NCBI GenBank assembly: GCA_964460845.1
Contig: CAYWRZ010000007.1
Span: 62,001 to 126,000, forward strand
Reading direction: 5' to 3'
Source of the DNA: CAYWRZ01 sp964460845
Lineage (GTDB): Bacteria; Bacteroidota; Bacteroidia; Flavobacteriales_D; UBA2798
Length of the DNA stretch: 64,000 bases
Part shown: in pieces, positions 9,135 through 16,921 of the stretch
How positions within the stretch are numbered: position 1 is the first letter of the stretch
Layout of the letters: every line of letters starts with the position of its first letter
Position numbers and translations under genes: made by a program
Notes under the pieces: model-generated
Database searches by the model: none
Seen by the model: the letters and a program-made list of their open reading frames with translations, nothing else
Told to the model about the DNA's origin: nothing

Positions 9135-9662
9135 ATGAAATATTCTTTGTTTTTTCTGCTTTTTTCCCTGTCGCTGATGACAGGCTGCGGCGGTAACGCG
9201 GCGGCACCTGAAGCAAAACCTGTGGCACAGGAAAAGAAGCCTGTGCACAACCCGGCCGATGTGATACCCGACATGATAGCCGAGTTAGCTATCCGGGGTA
9301 TGGCTTGTGAGTACAATTGTGTAAGCTCGGTACAGCGTGCTGTGCTGGCGCTTTCGGGTGTAGCTTCGTTCCAGATGGATTTTGATCCGGAGTTGGAAGT
9401 AAACCATGCTACGGTTCGTTTTGACAAGGATGCCGTTTCTGAAAAAGACATGGTAGAAGCTATAGAAGGGCTTTACGAAGGACAGTACAAAGTAGAGTCG
9501 GTAGCGGTAAAAGCGATAGAAGGTGGCGAGCAGGCCAAAAAAAAGCAGGATAAAAAAACGACTTCGGCCTATGAGGGCGGAGAACAGGCCGCTGCCGTAT
9601 ATGGTTCGGGCGGTTCTTTATCCATGCCCAATATTTTTGACGTATTCTCCAATACGCTTTAA
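9135..9662 (+). CDS. Lipoprotein with heavy-metal-associated-like domain
   Basis: About 175 residues. The frame is open from 8991, but the ATG at 9135 starts a good lipoprotein signal (hydrophobic run, then LMTGC, lipidated Cys18). Residues about 48-125 resemble an HMA/MerP-type ferredoxin-like fold: IRGMACEYNCVSSVQRAVLALSGV then a strand and a DMVEAIEGLYEGQY helix. Classical HMA domains have CxxC. Here the spacing is CxxxC (C58, C62), so metal binding may be altered. It probably faces the periplasm. It is monocistronic, with a terminator at 9683-9713. Confidence 0.72.
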   Translation: MKYSLFFLLFSLSLMTGCGGNAAAPEAKPVAQEKKPVHNPADVIPDMIAELAIRGMACEYNCVSSVQRAVLALSGVASFQMDFDPELEVNHATVRFDKDAVSEKDMVEAIEGLYEGQYKVESVAVKAIEGGEQAKKKQDKKTTSAYEGGEQAAAVYGSGGSLSMPNIFDVFSNTL

Positions 9663-9682
9663 GTACCGCCTGAATGCGGCGT

Positions 9683-9713
9683 AAACTGTAGGGCAGCAGT
9701 CCTTGCAGTTTTT
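9683..9713 (+). terminator. Terminator after the HMA-like lipoprotein gene
   Basis: Imperfect stem of AAACTGTAGG with CCTTGCAGTTT, followed by a T-rich run (TTTTTCTTTTTG). It lies 20 bases past the stop codon. Confidence 0.55.
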
Positions 9714-9783
9714 CTTTTTGGTTTTAATCTGTGAAATTCTTTCTCATTCCTTATGTTTTCGCGCTAAGGCGCAGATAAACCTT

Positions 9784-9791
9784 TATTTTTG
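9784..9791 (+). promoter_or_regulatory. Candidate dapD -7 promoter box
   Basis: TATTTTTG matches TAnnTTTG exactly and lies 28 bases before the chosen dapD ATG at 9819. A TTG start at 9789 would fall inside this box, which supports the later start. Confidence 0.45.
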
Positions 9792-9818
9792 TCGCGCATC
9801 AAATTTTTCGATCACAGC

Positions 9819-10625
9819 ATGAGAACCCTTATCGAACAAGCCTGGGAGAACCGGGAACTTTTGAAAGAAGCCGCTACCCGTAAGGCGATTGAAGCGGTGA
9901 TAGAAGAGTTGGACAAAGGCCGCTTACGTGTGGCAGAGCCTGTGCCTGGCGGCTGGCAGGTCAACGAATGGGTGAAAAAAGCCGTGGTGCTGTATTTTCC
10001 TATTCGTGAAATGGAAACTATCGAAGTGGGGCCGTTTGAGTTTCACGATAAAATGCGGCTGAAAACCGGCTACCGTGAGCTGGGTGTACGTGTGGTGCCG
10101 CATGCAGTAGCTCGTTATGGCGCTTATTTGGCTTCGGGAGTAATCATGATGCCTTCTTATGTAAATATAGGAGCGTATGTCGATAGCGGTACTATGGTCG
10201 ATACCTGGGCTACGGTAGGTTCTTGTGCGCAAATAGGCAAAGACGTGCACCTGAGCGGTGGCGTAGGTATAGGCGGTGTGCTGGAACCTTTACAAGCTGC
10301 GCCTGTGGTGGTCGAAGATGGCTGTTTTATCGGTTCGCGCTGTATTGTAGTAGAAGGCGTAAGAGTAGAAAAAGAAGCGGTGCTGGGCGCCAACGTAGTG
10401 CTTACGCACAGTACCCGTATCATTGATGTCACCGGAGCGGAACCGATCGAATACAAAGGTGTAGTGCCTTCCCGTTCGGTGGTCATACCGGGCTCTGTGA
10501 CCAAAAAATTCCCGGCAGGCGAATACCAGGTGCCTTGTGCGCTTATTATCGGTAAACGCAAGGAAAGCACCAACCTGAAAACTTCGCTCAACGACGCGCT
10601 GCGTGAATATAACGTAGCCGTATAA
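9819..10625 (+). CDS. dapD: 2,3,4,5-tetrahydropyridine-2,6-dicarboxylate N-succinyltransferase
   Basis: Succinylates tetrahydrodipicolinate in the succinylase route to meso-diaminopimelate and lysine. 268 residues, as usual for DapD. After a helical N-terminal domain, the middle is a left-handed beta-helix of hexapeptide repeats (VIMMPSYVNIGAYVDSGTM through IGKDVHLSGGVGIGGVLEP) as in all trimeric DapD enzymes. The ATG at 9819 gives MRTLIEQAWENRE, aligning with the family N-terminus. The upstream TTG at 9789 is disfavoured. Cytoplasmic and monocistronic. Confidence 0.95.
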   Translation: MRTLIEQAWENRELLKEAATRKAIEAVIEELDKGRLRVAEPVPGGWQVNEWVKKAVVLYFPIREMETIEVGPFEFHDKMRLKTGYRELGVRVVPHAVARYGAYLASGVIMMPSYVNIGAYVDSGTMVDTWATVGSCAQIGKDVHLSGGVGIGGVLEPLQAAPVVVEDGCFIGSRCIVVEGVRVEKEAVLGANVVLTHSTRIIDVTGAEPIEYKGVVPSRSVVIPGSVTKKFPAGEYQVPCALIIGKRKESTNLKTSLNDALREYNVAV

Positions 10626-10648
10626 GCAGGGTCTTTACTTTCTCTTTT

Positions 10649-11461
10649 TCAGCCTTTTACTGAAGCGATTGCTTTGCGAACGCTGCCGTGGCGTTGGAGC
10701 AGTTCCTGCGCTTTTTCGTAAGAAATGCCGAGCGTTTCCATCACCATCCGCGAACCGCGATCGATCAGCTTATGGTTGCTCAGTTGCATATCCACCATGC
10801 GATTTCCTTTTACTCTCCCGAGCTTGATCATTACCGAGGTAGAAATCATATTGAGAATAAGCTTTTGTGCGGTACCCGATTTCATGCGGGTGCTGCCCGT
10901 TACAAATTCGGGTCCTACTACGGCTACGATAGGAAATTTTGCCACTTCGGCCAGCCTGCTACCCGGATTACAGGTAATACAGCCTGTGCTGATGCCCTGT
11001 TCGTTACAGCGTTGTAAGGCACCTATCACATAAGGTGTGCGTCCCGAAGCCGCGATACCGATAACGGTATCCTGATCGTTAATTGAATAGACCTGTAAAT
11101 CGCGCCAGCCCTGCTCCGGATCGTCTTCTGCAAACTCTACGGCTTGCCGTATGGCACCGTCCCCTCCGGCGATAAGTCCGACCACAAGCCCCTGCGGAAC
11201 TCCATACGTAGGCGGACATTCGGAGGCATCTACGATACCTAAGCGGCCGCTGGTGCCGGCGCCCAGGTAGAACAGGCGACCGCCCTTGCGCATGCGTTCG
11301 GTAAGGTGATCGACCAGCGCTTCAATGTGCGGAATAACCTTTTCTACGGCTAATGCTACGGTCTGATCTTCACGGTTGATACCCCTTAACAGATCGAGCG
11401 TACTCATCTGTTCGAGGTGCGTGTAATGCGATTCGGATTCGGTGATTTTTTGTTCGCTCAT
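10649..11461 (-). CDS. murQ: N-acetylmuramic acid 6-phosphate etherase
   Basis: Cleaves the lactyl ether of MurNAc-6-phosphate, giving GlcNAc-6-phosphate and D-lactate, in cell-wall sugar recycling. 270 residues. The SIS sugar-phosphate domain is clear: GAGTSGRLG binds phosphate, VDASECPPTYG carries the catalytic Glu, and GSTRMKSGTAQKLILNM is the second family signature. The C-terminal helical part ends the normal fold. No kinase or muropeptide transporter is adjacent, so the rest of the recycling pathway must lie elsewhere. Convergent with dapD. Confidence 0.95.
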   Translation of the reverse strand: MSEQKITESESHYTHLEQMSTLDLLRGINREDQTVALAVEKVIPHIEALVDHLTERMRKGGRLFYLGAGTSGRLGIVDASECPPTYGVPQGLVVGLIAGGDGAIRQAVEFAEDDPEQGWRDLQVYSINDQDTVIGIAASGRTPYVIGALQRCNEQGISTGCITCNPGSRLAEVAKFPIVAVVGPEFVTGSTRMKSGTAQKLILNMISTSVMIKLGRVKGNRMVDMQLSNHKLIDRGSRMVMETLGISYEKAQELLQRHGSVRKAIASVKG

Positions 11462-11530
11462 GCAGCGGTGAATGAGGAACTAAGGTACGTTAAATTTCAC
11501 CTTGCGGTATGCGGTACAGGCCAGATCGGC

Positions 11531-11866
11531 TCAGGTTTTGGTGAAATATTCGATCTGATTATAGTCGCGATCAAACTTGATGGTGTATTTGCCGCTGGGC
11601 AGGCTGCTCACATCTATCTCTTTTCCGGAACCCTTTTTCACCATTTTTCCTTTGGTATCAAAAATTTCGTAGTCTTTTTTGATTCGAAGACGAAGAATTT
11701 TATCGGTGCTGGGATTGATTACAATGTTGGTAGAACCTGTTTGCCGTAGCATGAGGTTCAGCAGATGCGAATAGATCGAAGAAGTGGGGGGCGGAATTGC
11801 TTCTGCGCGCAAAGTAGCAGTCAGCAGCAATATTATGCAACTGAAAAAAATAGCTATCCGTTTCAT
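11531..11866 (-). CDS. Small exported protein resembling a lone T9SS C-terminal domain
   Basis: 111 residues from the ATG at 11866, which begins a signal peptide (hydrophobic residues 4-20, cleavage after RAEA). The open frame starts 10 codons earlier, but that leader lacks signal features. The mature part looks like a stand-alone T9SS-tail-type beta-sandwich: a strand with KDYEIFDTKGKMVKKG and then SSLPSGKYTIKF, mirroring the type A tail pattern (VYDLTGKLV, then LPSGVYLVKI). There is no cargo domain. Function unknown. Confidence 0.6.
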   Translation of the reverse strand: MKRIAIFFSCIILLLTATLRAEAIPPPTSSIYSHLLNLMLRQTGSTNIVINPSTDKILRLRIKKDYEIFDTKGKMVKKGSGKEIDVSSLPSGKYTIKFDRDYNQIEYFTKT

Positions 11867-11920
11867 CACATCCTGTCGTTTGCCTGAGAATAACAATTAT
11901 CGTGCCTGAGCGCAAGGCGT

Positions 11921-14389
11921 TTAATAAAGCGCGGGGAAACGCTGCGGATCACTTTCATGCATCAGTTTCCAGGCGGCTTCTACAATATCGTCGGTATTGG
12001 GCTTGGAGAAATAGTCTCCGTCGGAGCCGTAAGCCGGGCGATGCTCTTTGGCGGCAAGGGTTACCGGTTCGGCATCGAGGTGATAATAGCCTTTTTGCGC
12101 GATGAGTATTTTATCTAAAATAAAGGCCGAAGCACCGCCGGGCACATCTTCATCTACGATAAGCAGCCGATTGGTTTTTTTCAGCGATTCGACTGTGCGG
12201 TGGTGAATATCGAAGGGCAGCAGGGTTTGCAGATCGACCAGTTCGGCCGAGATACCCAGTTCTTCGAGCTGCTGTGCGGCTTCCTGACAGAGGTTAAAGG
12301 TAGAGCCGTACGATACGATAGTCAGGTCGGTACCTTCTTTTACGATTTCGGGTACACCGAGCGGTATCTTGAATTCGCCGGGGTTGGCGGGCATTTTTTC
12401 TTTTTTCCGGTAGCCGTTGAGCGGTTCGATGATCAGTGCGCAGTCGTCTGATTCGAGCAGGGTGTTGTAAAACCCGGCAGCCACGGTCATGTCGCGTGGT
12501 ACGCAGACGTATATTCCGCGAATCGAGTTGATGATGGTGCCCATAGGTGAGCCCGAGTGCCAAATGCCTTCGAGACGGTGCCCACGTGTGCGGATAATGA
12601 CCGGAGCTTTTTGCCCGCCTTTGGTGCGGTACTGCACGGTAGCGAGGTCGTCGCTCATAATTTGCAGCGCGTACAGCAGGTAGTCGAGGTACTGGATTTC
12701 GGCGATGGGGCGCAGTCCGCGCATGGCCATGCCTATTCCCTGTCCGAGAATGGTAGCTTCGCGAATGCCTACGTCCGATACGCGCAGCTCGCCGTATTTG
12801 CTTTGTATGCCTTCGAGTCCCTGATTCACGTCGCCGATGTAGCCCGAGTCTTCACCAAAAATGAGCACTTCGGGATAGCGCGACAGGATGCGGTCAAAAT
12901 TTTCGCGCAGTATGAGGCGGCCGTCCACCTGTTCGGCATCGCTTGGGTATTCGGCTTCGACCGGAGTTACTTTCAGCGCGCTCTCGGCCGACTGTGAATA
13001 GAGGTGTGAACCGTAGCGTTCGGCGTTTTCTTCGAGCGACTGCCGTATCCACTGTGTCAGTACATTTTTTGCCGGTACCGATTCACCTGCGGCATGGCGT
13101 AGCGCTTGCCGGGCGGCGGCCAGCAGATCGCGGCGAATAGGGTCGAGTGTAGCTTCGAGATCGGTTTTGATCTTGCGGATGGCTTCGCCCTGGGCGCTTT
13201 CGGCGGCCAGGTTTTCGAGCAGACGGCTTACTTCTACAAGTTCATTTTTGATGGGCGTGCAAAAATCTTCCCAGGCTTTTTTCTGGGCCTGCCTTACTTC
13301 TTTGCGGGTTTGGGCAGAAATTCCATCCAGATCTTCTTCGGTGGCAAGCGCCTGACCGTACTGTTTTTCGTAGTTCAGGATCCAGTTACGGAACTGCTGA
13401 ATACAGTCGTATTCGCGTGTCCATTCCAGCACTTCTTTCGATTTGTAGCGTTCGTGCGAGCCTGAAGTGGAGTGTCCTTGTGGCTGGGTGAGCTCTTCTA
13501 CGTGTACCAGCACGGGTACATGCTCGCGGCGGCATACTTCCGAGGCGCGCGCGTAAGTGTCGCACAGGGCCGGGTAATCCCAGCCTTTTACCTTGAATAT
13601 TTCGTAGCCGTTGGTTCCTTTTTCGCGCTGAAAGCCTTTGAGAATTTCAGAAATATTTTCTTTGGTGGTTTGGTATTTTTTGGGAACGGAAATACCGTAG
13701 CCGTCGTCCCATACCGACATCAGCATGGGCACTTGTAAAACTCCGGCGGCGTTGATGGTTTCCCAAAAAAGTCCTTCGGAAGTGCTGGCATCACCGATGG
13801 TACCGAAAGCGATTTCGTTGCCTTTGTCAGAAAAACGGTCGAATCCTTCGTGGAGGTTTTCGTTTTGCCGGTATATTTTTGAGGCTTGCGCTAATCCGAG
13901 CAGGCGTGGCATTTGTCCGGCGGTGGGAGAAATATCGGCCGATGAGTTTTTCATGGCCCTGAGGTTTTTCCAGCTTCCGTCGGGGTTCAGCGAGCGGGTA
14001 GCATAGTGACCGCCCATTTGGCGGCCTCCCGAGGCGGGTTCGTGTTCTACGTCGGTATGGGCGTAGAGGGCGGCAAAATATTGCTGTACGGTAAGGGCAC
14101 CGATAGCCATCATAAAGGTTTGGTCGCGGTAGTATCCCGAGCGGAAATCGCCGTTGCGGAAACTTTTGGCCATAGCCAGTTGCGCGAGTTCTTTTCCGTC
14201 GCCGAAGATGCCGAATTTGGCTTTTCCGGTGAGCACTTCTTTACGGCCAAGCAGTGAGGCTTCGCGGCTGAGGCTGGCGAGTCTGAAATCGTCGAGTACC
14301 TGCGCGCGGAACTGCTCGAAAGTCAGCTCCTCCTTATTTACCTGGATGTCTTCTTTTTCTTCTTTCCACATAGTCTTGAAAACTTTCAA
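11921..14389 (-). CDS. 2-oxoacid dehydrogenase E1, fused alpha and beta subunits
   Basis: An 822-residue fusion of the two E1 subunits of a branched-chain 2-oxoacid (or pyruvate-like) dehydrogenase complex. It decarboxylates the 2-oxoacid on thiamine diphosphate and passes the acyl group to E2. The alpha half is about 1-400 with the ThDP motif in GTIGDASTSEGLFWETINAAG. The beta half is about 490-822 with FGEDSGYIGDV and the C-terminal transketolase domain (TIVSYGSTFNLC, LLIVDEDVPGGASAFI). Such fusions are common in Bacteroidota. E2 and E3 genes are not nearby. An alternative start at 14371 would shorten it by 6 residues. Confidence 0.9.
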   Translation of the reverse strand: MKVFKTMWKEEKEDIQVNKEELTFEQFRAQVLDDFRLASLSREASLLGRKEVLTGKAKFGIFGDGKELAQLAMAKSFRNGDFRSGYYRDQTFMMAIGALTVQQYFAALYAHTDVEHEPASGGRQMGGHYATRSLNPDGSWKNLRAMKNSSADISPTAGQMPRLLGLAQASKIYRQNENLHEGFDRFSDKGNEIAFGTIGDASTSEGLFWETINAAGVLQVPMLMSVWDDGYGISVPKKYQTTKENISEILKGFQREKGTNGYEIFKVKGWDYPALCDTYARASEVCRREHVPVLVHVEELTQPQGHSTSGSHERYKSKEVLEWTREYDCIQQFRNWILNYEKQYGQALATEEDLDGISAQTRKEVRQAQKKAWEDFCTPIKNELVEVSRLLENLAAESAQGEAIRKIKTDLEATLDPIRRDLLAAARQALRHAAGESVPAKNVLTQWIRQSLEENAERYGSHLYSQSAESALKVTPVEAEYPSDAEQVDGRLILRENFDRILSRYPEVLIFGEDSGYIGDVNQGLEGIQSKYGELRVSDVGIREATILGQGIGMAMRGLRPIAEIQYLDYLLYALQIMSDDLATVQYRTKGGQKAPVIIRTRGHRLEGIWHSGSPMGTIINSIRGIYVCVPRDMTVAAGFYNTLLESDDCALIIEPLNGYRKKEKMPANPGEFKIPLGVPEIVKEGTDLTIVSYGSTFNLCQEAAQQLEELGISAELVDLQTLLPFDIHHRTVESLKKTNRLLIVDEDVPGGASAFILDKILIAQKGYYHLDAEPVTLAAKEHRPAYGSDGDYFSKPNTDDIVEAAWKLMHESDPQRFPALY

Positions 14390-14487
14390 ACAAAAAAAGC
14401 TCCTTCACAGAAACTTTAGGGCTACTAAGATACGTAAAAATCTGCGGTTGGCATCTTATTTGCGGAACTGCTGAGCGACTGTGTAAT

Positions 14488-14841
14488 ATGAATGAAAGCG
14501 GCATGAAGAAATTTATACTTTTTCCCCTTGTTTTTCTTTTTTTCGGCCTCTATCCGGCGAAAGCGCATTTTCCTGTAGCGGAAGAGCCCGGCTTGGAAGT
14601 AAAGGTTTATCCTACGCAGGTGGTCGCTATGCTTACGGTTCGGATGGATTTGGAACAACCCGGAGAATATGCTATTTCGGTATTGAACCTTTTGGGTGAG
14701 GAAATGTTATTTGTACCGCCTACCCGTTATGACGCGGGAATCACCGTTCACCAGCTTGATTTCAGCGGCTTTACTTCCGGAGTTTATTTGGTGAAAGTGT
14801 ATTCGCAAACTGCGGCCCGTACCCTCCGGGTATTTCGCTAA
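14488..14841 (+). CDS. Signal peptide plus lone T9SS type A tail-like domain
   Basis: 117 residues. A signal peptide (cleavage after PAKA) leads almost straight into a single T9SS type A sorting-tail domain: EVKVYPTQVVAMLTV, YAISVLNLLGEEM, DFSGFTSGVYLVKVYS and a final basic RTLRVFR, the usual tail pattern. There is no passenger domain. It may be a decayed cargo gene, or a small protein using the fold alone. The similar small gene at 11531 lies on the other side of the E1 gene. A start at codon 6 (MKKFIL) is equally plausible. Confidence 0.65.
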   Translation: MNESGMKKFILFPLVFLFFGLYPAKAHFPVAEEPGLEVKVYPTQVVAMLTVRMDLEQPGEYAISVLNLLGEEMLFVPPTRYDAGITVHQLDFSGFTSGVYLVKVYSQTAARTLRVFR

Positions 14842-14844
14842 GGT

Positions 14845-16422
14845 TCAGCGGCCGCTTTCCCGTAAGCCTTTGGCTTCCATGACCCAGTATTTACCGGTCA
14901 TTTCCCGATCATTTATATTGTGCTGATTCGGAATATCGTAGATAATTCTTCCCGTTTTAGGGCTGAGGTACACCGTTTTCCCTTCGGGCACTTTTACCAC
15001 GATTTGTAGCTCCTGTCCACGAATCCTATTCGATTTGGGTACGCCGAACACCGGGTCGAATTGTAGCAGCGAATCGGTTTGGGTAAAATGGTATTCGATA
15101 TTTTCGGCCCTGTCGAGCGCTTTTTTTTGTGAGCTGCCGTAAGCCGAGCGAATAATTTCGATTTCGAAAGTCTCGCCTGTCGTTTTTTTAAGGGTCAGTT
15201 CGGGAAAGCCGTAGATGATTTTTTTAGCATCGATATGTACCAGCTCGAAATACGATTCGTGCGGTTCACGAATATGGTCTGAAAAGTAAAGGTCGGGCTG
15301 TACATCAATGAACAGCGTGTCGCTCGTTATGGGGCTAAGAGTGGCATTAAGCGCTACTTCGTTTTGACGGCTGAAATCGGTGGCGGTTTGGATACCCACC
15401 ACGAGCAATATGGAGAAAGCGCCGATACTGAGAATGGCAAGCATAATATTCAAGATGCGGATGTGAAAACGCGTACGGAAAATGAGCCGTATGCCGGCAA
15501 TCAGCAGTCCGACTAAGGGTGGGATAATTACACCCAGCAGTGCTAATCCGACGAGCTGCGCACGGGTAGCGCTTCCGAAGAAAGCTTCGCCAAAAGTGTG
15601 AGGGTCGAGGTATTGAATGCCTTTGTCGCTGATATTGAGGATCCAGTCGGCCGAGAAGGCGTTGCGCAGCAGGTACACCAGCAGCACTACAGCCAGTACG
15701 ATGAAGATCAGTCCGATGGCACGTCCCAGTATGTCGATAAAGCCCGAGACACCCCTTTCTACCTGATCGCCGAGACTACGGCCAAATGCTTTTACCTTTT
15801 TTTTGCCTTCGGGATGGGCAAACTCGTGGATGTCTTTTTTGAAATCGTTGAAACGTTGTTTGATGTTTTCTACGTCTATTTTTTCACCCCTCATGCGGAG
15901 CTTATCGGCAGTAGTTTTGGCTTCGGGGATGATGATCCAAAGAATAAGGTAGAGAAAAAGTCCGGTACCCAAGCCGAAGAAAAGTGCCACGAACAGGATG
16001 CGTAGTACCAGCGGATCCCAGCCGAAATAGGCCGAAATACCTGCGCAGACTCCGCCGATCATTTTTTGATCCGGGTCGCGGAAAATCTGTTTTTCGGATT
16101 GCGCCGAACGGGTCGATTCTTTTTCGTCGCCTGCCGCTCGTGCCGACTCGGAGGGTTCTCCGCCGTAAGCTTCGGGTTCGCCCATCACCGCAATTACCGC
16201 ATGTATATCGGCGGTATTGATCACTTCGCGGCGTTCCTTAGAAAGCGTTTCCCTGAAAATTTCGGCAATCCTGAACTCAATGTCTTGCATGACCTCATCG
16301 GCTTCTTCGCCCGAATGAAGTGAAACACGTATGTTTTCGAGGTAGGTTTTCAGCGTTTCATAAGCCTGTTCTTCGATATTGAAGACGAATCCTCCTACGC
16401 TGGCGGTGACGGTTTTGTTCAT
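14845..16422 (-). CDS. PspC-domain envelope-stress membrane protein
   Basis: 525 residues. After a cytoplasmic N-terminal region (1-110, with FRIAEIFRETLSKERREVI), the PspC domain follows (KQIFRDPDQKMIGGVCAGISAYFGWDPLVLRILFV, about 110-165) with its paired membrane helices, then further membrane segments near 235-260, 300-320 and 330-350 and a soluble C-terminal domain. PspC proteins sense envelope stress. In Bacteroidota this long form is typically encoded with a PadR repressor, as here (10-base gap to the PadR gene upstream). Confidence 0.85.
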   Translation of the reverse strand: MNKTVTASVGGFVFNIEEQAYETLKTYLENIRVSLHSGEEADEVMQDIEFRIAEIFRETLSKERREVINTADIHAVIAVMGEPEAYGGEPSESARAAGDEKESTRSAQSEKQIFRDPDQKMIGGVCAGISAYFGWDPLVLRILFVALFFGLGTGLFLYLILWIIIPEAKTTADKLRMRGEKIDVENIKQRFNDFKKDIHEFAHPEGKKKVKAFGRSLGDQVERGVSGFIDILGRAIGLIFIVLAVVLLVYLLRNAFSADWILNISDKGIQYLDPHTFGEAFFGSATRAQLVGLALLGVIIPPLVGLLIAGIRLIFRTRFHIRILNIMLAILSIGAFSILLVVGIQTATDFSRQNEVALNATLSPITSDTLFIDVQPDLYFSDHIREPHESYFELVHIDAKKIIYGFPELTLKKTTGETFEIEIIRSAYGSSQKKALDRAENIEYHFTQTDSLLQFDPVFGVPKSNRIRGQELQIVVKVPEGKTVYLSPKTGRIIYDIPNQHNINDREMTGKYWVMEAKGLRESGR

Positions 16423-16432
16423 ACGTATTGAA

Positions 16433-16768
16433 TTAGATAATTTTTTTAATGCTTACTGTTTTTACGGTTCTGACCAGATCGTCCCAGGCTTCCTGCAGCT
16501 CTTCGAGAAAAGCTTCGCCTTTGGGGGTGAGGCGGTAATATTTCCGGGGAGGCCCGGCATTGGACTCTTCCCAGCGGTAAGAAAGCAGCTCGGCATTTTT
16601 CAGGCGGGTCAGCAGCGGGTAAAGAGTGCCTTCGACCAGTATAATTTTCGAGGCTCGCATTTCCTCAATAATATCGCCCGGATAAGCTTCCTGGCGCTTC
16701 AGAATCGAAAGGACGCACAATTCCAGTACGCCTTTTTTCATCTGTGCTTTTGCATTTTCAAGATTCAT
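16433..16768 (-). CDS. PadR-family transcriptional repressor
   Basis: 111 residues from the ATG at 16768 (MNLENAKAQMKKG). The open frame begins 20 codons earlier at 16828, but that extension would overlap the promoter box and lacks PadR homology. The winged helix shows VLELCVLSILKRQEAYPGDIIEE, the recognition region GTLYPLLTRLKNAELL, and the wing SNAGPPRKYYRLTPKG, all typical of PadR. It lies 10 bases upstream of the PspC gene and very probably represses its own operon. Confidence 0.92.
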   Translation of the reverse strand: MNLENAKAQMKKGVLELCVLSILKRQEAYPGDIIEEMRASKIILVEGTLYPLLTRLKNAELLSYRWEESNAGPPRKYYRLTPKGEAFLEELQEAWDDLVRTVKTVSIKKII

Positions 16769-16796
16769 CGTCAGGGGCTTATTGTAATCTACAATG

Positions 16797-16836
16797 CAAA
16801 GATATATGCAAAGAAAGGTATTATGCAATACATAGT
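16797..16836 (-). promoter_or_regulatory. padR-pspC promoter and candidate PadR operator
   Basis: On the minus strand TATCTTTG (16797-16804) is an exact TAnnTTTG box, 29 bases upstream of the PadR ATG. Just upstream, direct copies of TTTGCAT and a near-palindromic TATGTATTGCATAATA-type segment could be the PadR binding site. The -7 box is seen directly. The operator is inference. Confidence 0.42.
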
Positions 16837-16921
16837 ACTAAAATTTATTCATTTTTTACAGAAATGAGCCTGATGGGCTTTGCAGTTGCATTTCACCCGG
16901 CGGATATGTACCTTTTCGCTC

